Positions 8,168 to 14,637 are shown, counted from the stretch's first letter. The stretch: DNA of 16,428 nt from JANLSO01 sp031362405 (GCA_031362405.1 JANLSO010000197.1:1-16428); one strand, 5' to 3'. Numbers and translations: made by a program. Notes: generated from the letters alone by a model not told the origin.

Positions 8168-8173
8168 ACACTA
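8168..8173 (-). promoter_or_regulatory. Candidate -10 box for leaderless transcription of the GNAT gene
   Basis: On the minus strand TAGTGT (TANNNT type) sits 8 nt before the ATG at 8159, which would place the transcript start at or next to the start codon. The absence of a Shine-Dalgarno fits a leaderless mRNA, which is common in actinobacteria. No good -35 is seen. Confidence 0.35.
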
Positions 8174-8189
8174 CAAGCGGGCTGACGAC

Positions 8190-9836
8190 GTGCGGATAAC
8201 GCGCCGGGGCTTCGTGGTCGGCGCGGCCGGGGCGGCGCTGGTCCTCCCCACGGGTTACCTGACCGCCCGCAGGCTGCGTGACGGTGGTGGCACCCCGGAC
8301 CCCGCCTCGAAGGGCGACTTCCCCGCCCCGCCCCGCACGGCGAGCTGCGCCGAGCCGGGCAACGCGATCGTCGCCGAGAACTGCCGGCCGGGGACCCCGG
8401 GATGGCGTCTTTCGCGTGTCGACGGTCGCATCGAGGGCTTCTTCGACGCATCGTCGGCGAATCGAGGCCAGGAGATCGCTCTTCGCGTGCGCTGCGCCGA
8501 CCCCGAGTACCACGTCGAGATCTACCGGACCGGTTACTACGACGACGTCGGCGCGCGGCTGGTAGCACGCACGCCGTCACGGCGCGCGACGGCCCAACCC
8601 GAGGTGCGCAGCGACGCGCGCACCGGCCTGACCAGCGCCTCGGGATGGTCCGTGTCCGAGCGGTTCGACACGACCTCGTGGCCGACGGGCGTGTACCTGG
8701 CAAAGCTCGTCTCATCCGGCGGCAGCGACGACCACGCGATCATCGTGGTGCGCGACGACGACAGACCCAGCGAGGTGCTGGTCCTGGTCTCCGACACGAC
8801 GTTCCTCGCCTACAACTACTGGGGCGGGCCGTCGCTCTACTCTGGTGGGGCCGACGACCCTCGCGCGGTGCGCGTCTCGTTCGACCGGCCCTACGGCAAC
8901 GTTCGCGTCAACCAGGCCGACTGGTACCTGCGCGCCGACCACTGCGTCGCCCGTTTTCTCGAGGCCGATGGATACGACGTCTCCTACGCCGCGGTCAGCG
9001 ACCTCCACACCGGCGTGGATCTCGGGAAACGCCAGGCGTGGGTGTCCGGGATCCACAACGAGTACTGGAGCATGGAGATACGCCGGGCCTTCGAGGCCGC
9101 CCGCAATCGCGGTACCGGGCTCGTCTTCATGGGGTCGAACACCGGCTACTGGAGGGCTCGTTTCGAGCCCGACCCGTGGACCGACCAGCCCAACAGGGTG
9201 ATGGTCTGTTTCAAGGAGAGCGAGCTTTCGCTGACGACGCTCGGCGCCGGGCCGCAGCGTGACCCCGTCGCGCCGACGGGCCTCTGGCGCGACCCCGATG
9301 GTTCGAACGAGCCCGAGAATGCGGTGGTCGGCATCATGTACGCAGGCCAGAACCTGCGCGGCTATTCGCCGTTGGTGGTTCCCACCGCGTCGGCGGGCGA
9401 CCCACTGTGGCGCGATGCAGGCCTGAAGGGCGAAGGCGCGACAATCGGCCGTGAACTGGTGGGCTGGGAGTGGGACGCCATGTTCGACAACGGCCACAGC
9501 CCGAAGGGGCTTCGGATGATCGCCGCGACTCCCGTGACCGGTCAGCTCATGAGCGCGGTCGGCGTACCCGGCGAGGGCGACGCCACGGCCGCCGTGACGA
9601 CCTACACGGCGGAAAGCGGGGCCCATGTCTTTGCCAGCGGATCGAACCTGTTCGCGTGGGGCCTCGACCGGGAGGGGCGACGGGTCTACGACCCCGGAAA
9701 GCCCCAGGGCGAGCCGGATCGGCGGATCCGCCAGCTCATGACGAACGTGCTCGGGCGAATGGGCTGCGCGCCCCGCTCGCCCGCCGACGACCTTACGGTT
9801 GCGGTTCGCTCTCCGGGGCTGCGCCTCGACGGATGA
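8190..9836 (+). CDS. Tat-exported N,N-dimethylformamidase beta-subunit-like protein
   Basis: The product has 548 aa. From GTG 8190 it starts with a twin-arginine signal: ITRRGFVVG (Arg5-Arg6, then Phe8) followed by the hydrophobic stretch AAGAALVLPTGY, so it is probably folded before export. The rest matches the large-subunit-like domain of dimethylformamidase. Visible segments are VEIYRTGYYDDVGARLV, WPTGVYLAKLVS, an AYNYWGGPSLY block (Tyr208, Tyr210), RVSFDRPYG, HNEYWS (289-294) and LVGWEWD with Glu427. In dimethylformamidase a mononuclear iron is held by two Tyr and one Glu. The Tyr- and Glu-bearing motifs here could supply these, but I cannot assign them by eye. Most actinobacterial members have no known substrate. 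It is the only plus-strand gene between 2459 and 16404. Starts upstream of 8190 would add an arginine- and glycine-rich antisense stretch with no domain. Confidence 0.85.
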   Translation: MRITRRGFVVGAAGAALVLPTGYLTARRLRDGGGTPDPASKGDFPAPPRTASCAEPGNAIVAENCRPGTPGWRLSRVDGRIEGFFDASSANRGQEIALRVRCADPEYHVEIYRTGYYDDVGARLVARTPSRRATAQPEVRSDARTGLTSASGWSVSERFDTTSWPTGVYLAKLVSSGGSDDHAIIVVRDDDRPSEVLVLVSDTTFLAYNYWGGPSLYSGGADDPRAVRVSFDRPYGNVRVNQADWYLRADHCVARFLEADGYDVSYAAVSDLHTGVDLGKRQAWVSGIHNEYWSMEIRRAFEAARNRGTGLVFMGSNTGYWRARFEPDPWTDQPNRVMVCFKESELSLTTLGAGPQRDPVAPTGLWRDPDGSNEPENAVVGIMYAGQNLRGYSPLVVPTASAGDPLWRDAGLKGEGATIGRELVGWEWDAMFDNGHSPKGLRMIAATPVTGQLMSAVGVPGEGDATAAVTTYTAESGAHVFASGSNLFAWGLDREGRRVYDPGKPQGEPDRRIRQLMTNVLGRMGCAPRSPADDLTVAVRSPGLRLDG

Positions 9837-10968
9837 GCCGGCGTAGCCGTGCCTGGGTCGTGTCGGGCATTCGGTGCATCCCGGCGCTCGCCAGCCGCCG
9901 CAACCGCTCGGGGCCGCTGAAGACCAGGGCCGCCGGGTAGGCGACATCGCGCGGCCAGAGCGTCACGGTGCGCACGGGGGCATCCTCGTCGGCGAAGCGG
10001 CGCTTGTAGCGGTAGGTGTCGTCTTCCCCGAAGTCAATGCGGGCGGCGCCGCGGTCGATCGCGTCGCTGACACCGTCGAGAATGCCGACCAGTGACGGTG
10101 AGTGCGCCTTCCAGTCGGGATCCCAGCCACCGTTCCAGTAGACGACCTCCGCGCCCGAGACGATGAAGATCTGGACGCCGACCGCGCGCTCGTCGTCGCC
10201 GATGATCAGGTAGACCCGAAAGCGGTCGGGCCCGAGGGCAACCCCTGCGTCGGCCATCATCTGAGCGCCCTCGGGCGAGGCGAGCGGCGAGCGCTCGCCC
10301 CAGCGCAGCACGTGCAGGCGGCGCAACTCCTGCATGGCCCACGTGAGGCGCTCGTCGGTGGTGGCGCGCTCGAACCGCCCGCCGCGACCCTCGATCTGGC
10401 GGCGGTCGCGGCGCATCGCCGCCCGAAAACTCGAGCTGCGTCTGGCGAACCACTCCTCGGAGGTCTTCCCGCCGGGAATCAGCACCGGCACCGCCGAGGT
10501 CGCGCCGCGATCGAGCACGGGCCGCAGGGCCCCGGGCCACGCGGCGCGCAGGATCGTCGGCCAGGTGGCCTCGATGTCGACCTGTGTCAGGACGATGCGG
10601 TGCGGACGTGGCCGGGCGCTGGCCAGTGCACGGGCGATGAGCGCCAACGCCTCGCGCTCACGGCCCACCGCGAGCGCCGGCCCATTGCGGATCGCCATCC
10701 CGGAGGCCATGAGGCGATACTCGACAAGACCCCGTCGACGCGTGGCAACGAAGGGCGCGACGCCGATCAGCTCGTCCCCGATCCAGGCGAGGGCGGCGCG
10801 AATTTGGGCGCCGGCGGGCCGAAACGACGCCCACCAGGCGAGCTTCCAACCGGGGGCCCCGAGCGGCTGCTCGGCGGCGACGGCAAGGGCGTCCCATGCC
10901 GACGCGATCTGCTCGAGCCGGCCGATGTCGTCGGTCAGCTCGAAGCGCGGGAGGGGCGTGGGGCTCAC
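9793..10968 (-). CDS. BioF2/FemAB-like GNAT acyltransferase (second of two)
   Basis: The product has 391 aa and the same two-part plan as the GNAT encoded at 7095-8159, but it is clearly diverged. The opening is LGAPGWKLAWWASF (36-49). The basic linker FRAAMRRDRRQIEGRGGRF (181-199) precedes the C-terminal GNAT core, with LHVLRWGERSP (218-228), RVYLIIGDDERAVGVQIFI (251-269), VYWNGGWDPDWKAHSPSLV (276-294) and IDFGEDDTYRYKRRF (311-325). Such proteins acylate sugars or amino acids in exopolysaccharide and peptidoglycan pathways. The substrate here is unknown. The GTG at 10968 overlaps the deacetylase stop (GTGA). The last 44 nt overlap the convergent dimethylformamidase-like gene, so the C-terminal tail is antisense to that gene's end. 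Confidence 0.85.
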   Translation of the reverse strand: MSPTPLPRFELTDDIGRLEQIASAWDALAVAAEQPLGAPGWKLAWWASFRPAGAQIRAALAWIGDELIGVAPFVATRRRGLVEYRLMASGMAIRNGPALAVGREREALALIARALASARPRPHRIVLTQVDIEATWPTILRAAWPGALRPVLDRGATSAVPVLIPGGKTSEEWFARRSSSFRAAMRRDRRQIEGRGGRFERATTDERLTWAMQELRRLHVLRWGERSPLASPEGAQMMADAGVALGPDRFRVYLIIGDDERAVGVQIFIVSGAEVVYWNGGWDPDWKAHSPSLVGILDGVSDAIDRGAARIDFGEDDTYRYKRRFADEDAPVRTVTLWPRDVAYPAALVFSGPERLRRLASAGMHRMPDTTQARLRRLIRRGAAPESEPQP

Positions 10969-11897
10969 GGGCGTCCGATCAAGGTGCGTAGGGCACTGTT
11001 ACCGCCACCGAGGATCGTTCGCAGGCCATCGAGACCGCGGGCCGGGTTCAGCACAAAGCGGCGCAGCTCGAGGGCTTCGGTATTTGGGCGATTCCACCCG
11101 GGGATGGTCGTCACGGCGTGGCGGTGGCCCGCCGCACGGGCGGCGTCGAGGGTGGTCGCGTCGTAGTCGACGGGCGTTCCGTTGGGGTAGGCGAGCGTCG
11201 GTACGTCGACCTCCAGTTCACGTTCGAGTCGATCGCGGGCCCCGGCCAGTTCGGCGTGCTGCGCGGCGGGCGACTCACGGGCAAGGATCGGGTGGGTCAT
11301 GGTGTGAGAGCCGATCTCGACGCGCCCGCGCAGCCGGCGCGCATCATCCCAGCCCATGAACAGTCGCTCGATTCCCGATGCACCCACCGGCTCCAGTTGG
11401 CTCACGATCTCCGTCACCGCGACGCCACGCGCGTCGGCATCGAGAAGCTTCAGCGCCTCGAATACCGGGCCGATCGCGGGGTCCCCAAGGTCGGCGGGGA
11501 TGCGGTGCTCACCCCACTGGACCTCGGGTGCCCGGGCCGCGGTGATCGCCCACGAAAGCGTCTCCCACCAGGGGTCGACGATGCCATCGAGCAGGCCCGG
11601 CACCAGATAGAAGGTCGCGGGGACTCCCTCGGCCTCCAACAGCGGCAGCACTATGTCGAGGTTGTCGCGGTAGCCGTCGTCGAACGTGAGGGCGACGGCC
11701 CGGGGCGGCAGGGGGGTGCCCGAGGTCAGGTCATCGAGGGTCGCCGCAAGCGGAACGACGGTGCCCCAGCGGCGCAGGGCCCGGATTTGCCGGCCGAGGC
11801 CGGCCAGCGCCGCACCGGGCGGAGCGGGAAACGCCCACGAAGGCCCCGCGTTGTGCCAGGCAACGATCAGCAGCGTGTCGGTGCGGCCCAGGTTCAT
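10965..11897 (-). CDS. Polysaccharide deacetylase (NodB homology, carbohydrate esterase 4)
   Basis: This enzyme removes N- or O-acetyl groups from a glycan with a divalent metal. The 310-aa protein shows the standard motifs in order: TFDDGYRDN (71-79; Asp73 is the likely base and Asp74 a metal ligand), SHTMTHP (197-203; His198 and His202 the other ligands) and the substrate-groove LAYPNG (235-240). No signal peptide or membrane anchor is evident. The start MNLGRTDTLLIVAWHN leads straight into the first strand, as in polysaccharide deacetylases of exosortase-type exopolysaccharide loci, some of which are annotated as cytoplasmic. The ATG overlaps the upstream stop by 4 nt (ATGA) and the stop overlaps the GNAT GTG, so the three genes behave as one translationally coupled unit. 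Confidence 0.9.
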   Translation of the reverse strand: MNLGRTDTLLIVAWHNAGPSWAFPAPPGAALAGLGRQIRALRRWGTVVPLAATLDDLTSGTPLPPRAVALTFDDGYRDNLDIVLPLLEAEGVPATFYLVPGLLDGIVDPWWETLSWAITAARAPEVQWGEHRIPADLGDPAIGPVFEALKLLDADARGVAVTEIVSQLEPVGASGIERLFMGWDDARRLRGRVEIGSHTMTHPILARESPAAQHAELAGARDRLERELEVDVPTLAYPNGTPVDYDATTLDAARAAGHRHAVTTIPGWNRPNTEALELRRFVLNPARGLDGLRTILGGGNSALRTLIGRP

Positions 11898-13663
11898 CCG
11901 AGCACGACGTCGGCCGGGTCGTCACCTTCGAGAAAGATGCGTGCCCAGACCTCCAGCGTGAGCAGGCTCCACAGCTCGAGGCCGAGATCGTGGCGTCCAG
12001 AACGGTGCACGGCGAGCGCGGCCCGTGTTTCAGCTTCGGGGACGAACGCGCGACGGCGCGCGCGGTCAGACAGCAGCATCCGCTCAGCGCGATCACCGAG
12101 GTTCCCCCGAAACCATGACGCCAGCGGCACGATGGGATCGGCCTTTGAACGGCCACGGAGCGCTTTGGGCAGTCTCTGGGCCGCGATGTGCCGAGCGAGC
12201 ACGTTCGTCCGCAGCGACGTCGCCTTGAGATGCTCGGGCAGACGCGCGACGAACTCGACGAGAACGTGGTCGAGGAACGGCATACGGCATTCCACCGAGG
12301 CGGCCATGGTCATCTTGTCAACGCCAATCAGACGATTGTCGACAAGGCGCCCCTCGAGGTCGCGCGCCAGCATCGCGTCGAGTCGGCCGAGGTGCTCGGG
12401 GCGATCATTCACGCCGGCCTCCGGTTCGTGGGCACCATCGAACGGACGAAGGGTCCGCGACGCCCCGAACATCCGCCCGACCGGGGTACGCCGCAAGAGC
12501 CGCGTACCACCGCCCAGACGTCCGCCGGCGAGCGGCGCCCGATACCCCGCATGGCCGGCGAAGACCTCATCTGAGCCGAGATCCGAAAGCACGACGGTGA
12601 CGTGCTCCCGGGCCATTCGTGACAGCGCCATCAACGGGATCTCCATCGGGTCGGCGAGGGGTTCGTCACGGTGCCAGACGGCCTGGGGAAGCAGATCGAG
12701 AAACGGTGTCGGGCCGATGCGCAGCTCATGGTGGCGGGTGCCGAAGGCGTCCGAGGCGAGTTGGGCGTGCCCGAGATGGTCGGTCGCCCACCCCTCCTCG
12801 AAGCCGACGGAGAACGTCGAAACCGGCTGGTCGGAAAGCTCGGCGGCGTAGCTGAGCATCGTGCTCGAATCGGGGTCGCCGGAGAGAAAGCACCCGAGCG
12901 GCACATCGCTGCGCATCCGTAGGGCCACGCTTTCACGCAGTAGCTGCTCGGTGCGCTCAGCCGCCTGGGGAAGAGCCATGTGAGTCTTGGGCCCATAATC
13001 GAGGCGCCACCAGCGCCGTTCCCGGGGTCCGTCGACGTCGATGACCATCAGGTGGCCGGGCTCGAGCTGGCGGATTCCGCGAAACAAGGTGCGCGGTGCG
13101 GGGACGTACCTCAGTGCCAGGTAGGCACCGAGCGCGTCATCGTCGAGGTCGGCCGGAACCCCGGCTTGAAGCAGAGCCTTGATCTCCGAGGCGAAGACGA
13201 CCTCGTCGTCGAGCCGGGCCCAGTAGAGCGGCTTCTTACCGAACCGGTCACGTACGACCAGCAGACGATTCGCGCGGCTGTCCCAAATCGCGAACGCGAA
13301 CATGCCGCGAAGCTCGTGGGGCAGATCTTCTCCCCACTGCTCGTAGCCGTGGGCGAGCACCTCGGTGTCGGACCGTGTCGCGAAGCGGTGGCCGTCGGCT
13401 TCGAGCCGCGTGCGCAGCTCGGGAAAGTTGTAGATCTCGCCGTCGAAGACGACGCCGACCGTGCCCGCCTCGTTGAACACGGGCTGGCTGCCGCCGCCAA
13501 GGTCGATGACCGCAAGCCTGCGAACACCGAGCTCCACACCAAAGCGCGAGAGGTGGCCTTCCCCGTCCGGACCACGATGCGCGACGCTTGCCAGCATGGC
13601 GCCCATGCGCGACCCGGCATCGTCTGCCGAGGTCGCTCCCCAAACACCGCAGATGCCGCACAT
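11894..13663 (-). CDS. asnB: Asparagine-synthase-like glutamine amidotransferase with altered active-site motifs
   Basis: The protein has 589 aa, close to the usual length, with an N-terminal class II glutaminase (Ntn) domain and a C-terminal ATP-pyrophosphatase domain. The ATG at 13663 gives MCGICG, leaving Cys2 as the mature N-terminal nucleophile. GAGG lies about 11 nt upstream. An in-frame ATG at 13675 would bury that Cys. Conserved features are HRGPDGEG (Arg30), RRLAVIDLGGGSQP, SDTEVL, RDRFGKKPLYWA, FASEIKALL and DKMTMAASVECRMPFLD. Several normally invariant positions differ. The glutaminase motif NGEIYN is DGEIYN (Asp74), the PP-loop SGGxDSS is SGDPDSS (261-267), and LSGEGSDE is LSDLGSDE (359-366). 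The usual product is asparagine, but in glycan loci such proteins can amidate uronic acids. The substitutions leave both roles uncertain. The stop overlaps the deacetylase start. Confidence 0.88.
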   Translation of the reverse strand: MCGICGVWGATSADDAGSRMGAMLASVAHRGPDGEGHLSRFGVELGVRRLAVIDLGGGSQPVFNEAGTVGVVFDGEIYNFPELRTRLEADGHRFATRSDTEVLAHGYEQWGEDLPHELRGMFAFAIWDSRANRLLVVRDRFGKKPLYWARLDDEVVFASEIKALLQAGVPADLDDDALGAYLALRYVPAPRTLFRGIRQLEPGHLMVIDVDGPRERRWWRLDYGPKTHMALPQAAERTEQLLRESVALRMRSDVPLGCFLSGDPDSSTMLSYAAELSDQPVSTFSVGFEEGWATDHLGHAQLASDAFGTRHHELRIGPTPFLDLLPQAVWHRDEPLADPMEIPLMALSRMAREHVTVVLSDLGSDEVFAGHAGYRAPLAGGRLGGGTRLLRRTPVGRMFGASRTLRPFDGAHEPEAGVNDRPEHLGRLDAMLARDLEGRLVDNRLIGVDKMTMAASVECRMPFLDHVLVEFVARLPEHLKATSLRTNVLARHIAAQRLPKALRGRSKADPIVPLASWFRGNLGDRAERMLLSDRARRRAFVPEAETRAALAVHRSGRHDLGLELWSLLTLEVWARIFLEGDDPADVVLG

Positions 13664-13754
13664 ATCGAGAAGCACCTCGCCGGGGAGCCGATCACAGTCG
13701 CCGCAGAGGCTACCAATGCCTCCCGTCGGGGCGGGCGGACGACCCGTGCGTCGG

Positions 13755-14246
13755 CTAGCGGAAGCCCCAGCGGCGACTGGCGACGAAGTTCAGCGGCAGC
13801 AGTACCGCGGCGACCGCGAGCTGGCTGAGGAAAATCGGCCCGAATACGAGGCCGGCCTCAACCACCATGAACAGCATGCCGAGGTTCAGCACCATCATGC
13901 TCAGCTGGACCGCCGCGAACGACGCGAGCTGCAGGAAGACGCCGCGCTCACCCTTGCCGAACGTCCACGAGCGGTTGACCGTGAAGTTCGTGACGATGGC
14001 GCATGAGAAACCGATCGCGGCGGCGGCCATATACCACATGCCCGTCTGCAGGAGCACAGCGGTCAAACCGAGGTAGACGGCCGAGGCCAACCCGCCGACG
14101 GTGACGAAGCGCGCGAAGCGGAAGATCGTCTCGCGGCGCGACAGGAAGCCTTCAACGAGAGCCGGCTGAAGGAGCGTGGGCGAAGGGACCATGGTGGCGG
14201 CGAGCTCCGGCTCGGCGACGGTGGATGCGGCGGGGGGAGGCGTCAT
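13755..14246 (-). CDS. GtrA family membrane protein
   Basis: This is a small four-helix membrane protein (163 aa). Members are linked to moving polyprenyl-phosphate sugars across the membrane or to teichoic-acid and arabinogalactan-type cell-wall glycosylation. Helices lie near residues 47-67, 71-88, 104-129 and 134-157. The family hallmarks NFTVNRSWTF (87-96) and NFVASRRWGF at the C-terminus are both present. The first 40 residues are Pro/Ala-rich and cytoplasmic. The ATG at 14246 is preceded by CCTCC, not a Shine-Dalgarno, but by a TAACCT box at leaderless distance. An alternative start is ATG 14192, with GGAG about 12 nt upstream. It begins the minus-strand run that continues with the amidotransferase, 91 nt downstream. 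The GT2 and the GT39-like enzyme are its natural functional partners in this window. Confidence 0.88.
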   Translation of the reverse strand: MTPPPAASTVAEPELAATMVPSPTLLQPALVEGFLSRRETIFRFARFVTVGGLASAVYLGLTAVLLQTGMWYMAAAAIGFSCAIVTNFTVNRSWTFGKGERGVFLQLASFAAVQLSMMVLNLGMLFMVVEAGLVFGPIFLSQLAVAAVLLPLNFVASRRWGFR

Positions 14247-14253
14247 TGGGAGG

Positions 14254-14259
14254 AGGTTA
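14254..14259 (-). promoter_or_regulatory. Candidate -10 box for leaderless gtrA transcription
   Basis: Minus-strand TAACCT (TANNNT) lies exactly 7 nt before the ATG at 14246, placing the transcript start at the A of the start codon. No Shine-Dalgarno is present and no convincing -35 was found, so this rests on spacing and the hexamer alone. Confidence 0.38.
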
Positions 14260-14272
14260 CGTCCATGTTGAA

Positions 14273-14285
14273 GGGGCTTCGCCCC
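14273..14285. repeat. Small GC hairpin next to the gtrA promoter box
   Basis: GGGGC-TTC-GCCCC forms a perfect 5-bp stem with a 3-nt loop, followed by three more C residues. It lies 13 nt upstream of the -10 box proposed for gtrA. It might be an operator or part of a terminator; its function is not shown by the sequence. Confidence 0.4.
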
Positions 14286-14529
14286 CCCTACGGTCAGGAG
14301 ACCACTAGACGAAGGGGGCAGATAAGTGGATCCCCCAAAGGAGCGATCGGTTACATCACTTTTCTCTTACATTTGATCGGCCTCGCGCCCACAAAAGATG
14401 AGACCTCGTGGGAACGCACCGATGCGTGTCGACGCACGCCATCGGCCATACCGTGGTGTGGCCGATGCTCGGAAAGTCGGCTCTTGCCACCCGGTTCTGG
14501 AGATGTCAGACGTCCTGCAATCCCACCGA
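14286..14529. other. Non-coding gap with an AT-rich patch and dyads
   Basis: No protein-like frame is seen on either strand between the gtrA start and the carboxylase stop. The only long frames here are composition artefacts running antisense into the carboxylase gene. Positions about 14345-14400 are markedly richer in A and T than anything else in the window (TTACATCACTTTTCTCTTAC and CACAAAAGATGAG), as expected near promoters, but I could not settle on a -35/-10 pair. Two dyads follow: TGCGT-GTCG-ACGCA at 14423-14436, and a longer one at 14440-14467 described separately. I see no tRNA or recognisable riboswitch. Confidence 0.5.
14440..14467. repeat. 28-nt imperfect palindrome
   Basis: CATCGGCCA (14440-14448) is matched exactly by TGGCCGATG (14459-14467). 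One T-G wobble and two to three further pairs inside leave a small loop, so about 12 pairs can form. The arms are unrelated to the CGGTGCC-core palindromes 60 nt away. It may be a regulator site or a transcript hairpin. Confidence 0.65.
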
Positions 14530-14562
14530 CGCACAGATCGGTGCCCGGCACCGATCTGTGCG
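14530..14562. repeat. 33-nt perfect palindrome, CGGTGCC core, centre C
   Basis: Perfect 16-nt arms CGCACAGATCGGTGCC (14530-14545) and their reverse complement (14547-14562) surround a central C at 14546. It is the left member of a pair with 14572-14610, 9 nt apart. The inner CGGTGCC/GGCACCG is the same as in the palindrome at 3203-3253. Confidence 0.92.
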
Positions 14563-14571
14563 CGCGCCCTT

Positions 14572-14610
14572 CAATGCACAGATCGGTGCCGGGCACCGAT
14601 CTGTGCATTG
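14572..14610. repeat. 39-nt perfect palindrome, CGGTGCC core, centre G
   Basis: Perfect 19-nt arms CAATGCACAGATCGGTGCC (14572-14590) and their reverse complement (14592-14610) surround a central G at 14591. The inner 31 nt are those of 14531-14561 in opposite orientation, since the centre is G here and C there. It begins 27 nt after the carboxylase stop codon. No T-run follows, so a classical intrinsic terminator is not supported, although a GC-only terminator cannot be excluded. Confidence 0.92.
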
Positions 14611-14637
14611 CGGCAGCGCCGAAGGGCCGTCGGGCGA

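Noticed and set aside
8160..8513. N-terminal extension of the first GNAT to 8513
   Set aside because: It is fully antisense to the Tat signal and start of the divergent gene and has no domain. The GNAT fold begins just after ATG 8159.
8712..9947. 411-codon minus-strand open frame opposite the dimethylformamidase-like gene
   Set aside because: The plus-strand protein matches its family from signal peptide to C-terminus. The antisense translation shows no domain.
10102..11166. 354-codon plus-strand open frame opposite the second GNAT
   Set aside because: It is a shadow of the GNAT/deacetylase genes, with no domain and strong compositional bias.
11118..12851. 577-codon plus-strand open frame opposite the deacetylase and amidotransferase genes
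   Set aside because: It crosses two real genes antisense and is Arg/Ser/Pro-rich with no recognisable motif.
14530..14610. Possible CRISPR array
   Set aside because: There are only two repeat units, in opposite orientation, with a 9-nt spacer, and each unit is a near-complete palindrome. No cas gene is near.
14530..14610. Classical rho-independent terminator after the carboxylase gene
   Set aside because: Stems are strong but no T-run follows on the minus strand, so only an atypical GC terminator remains possible.
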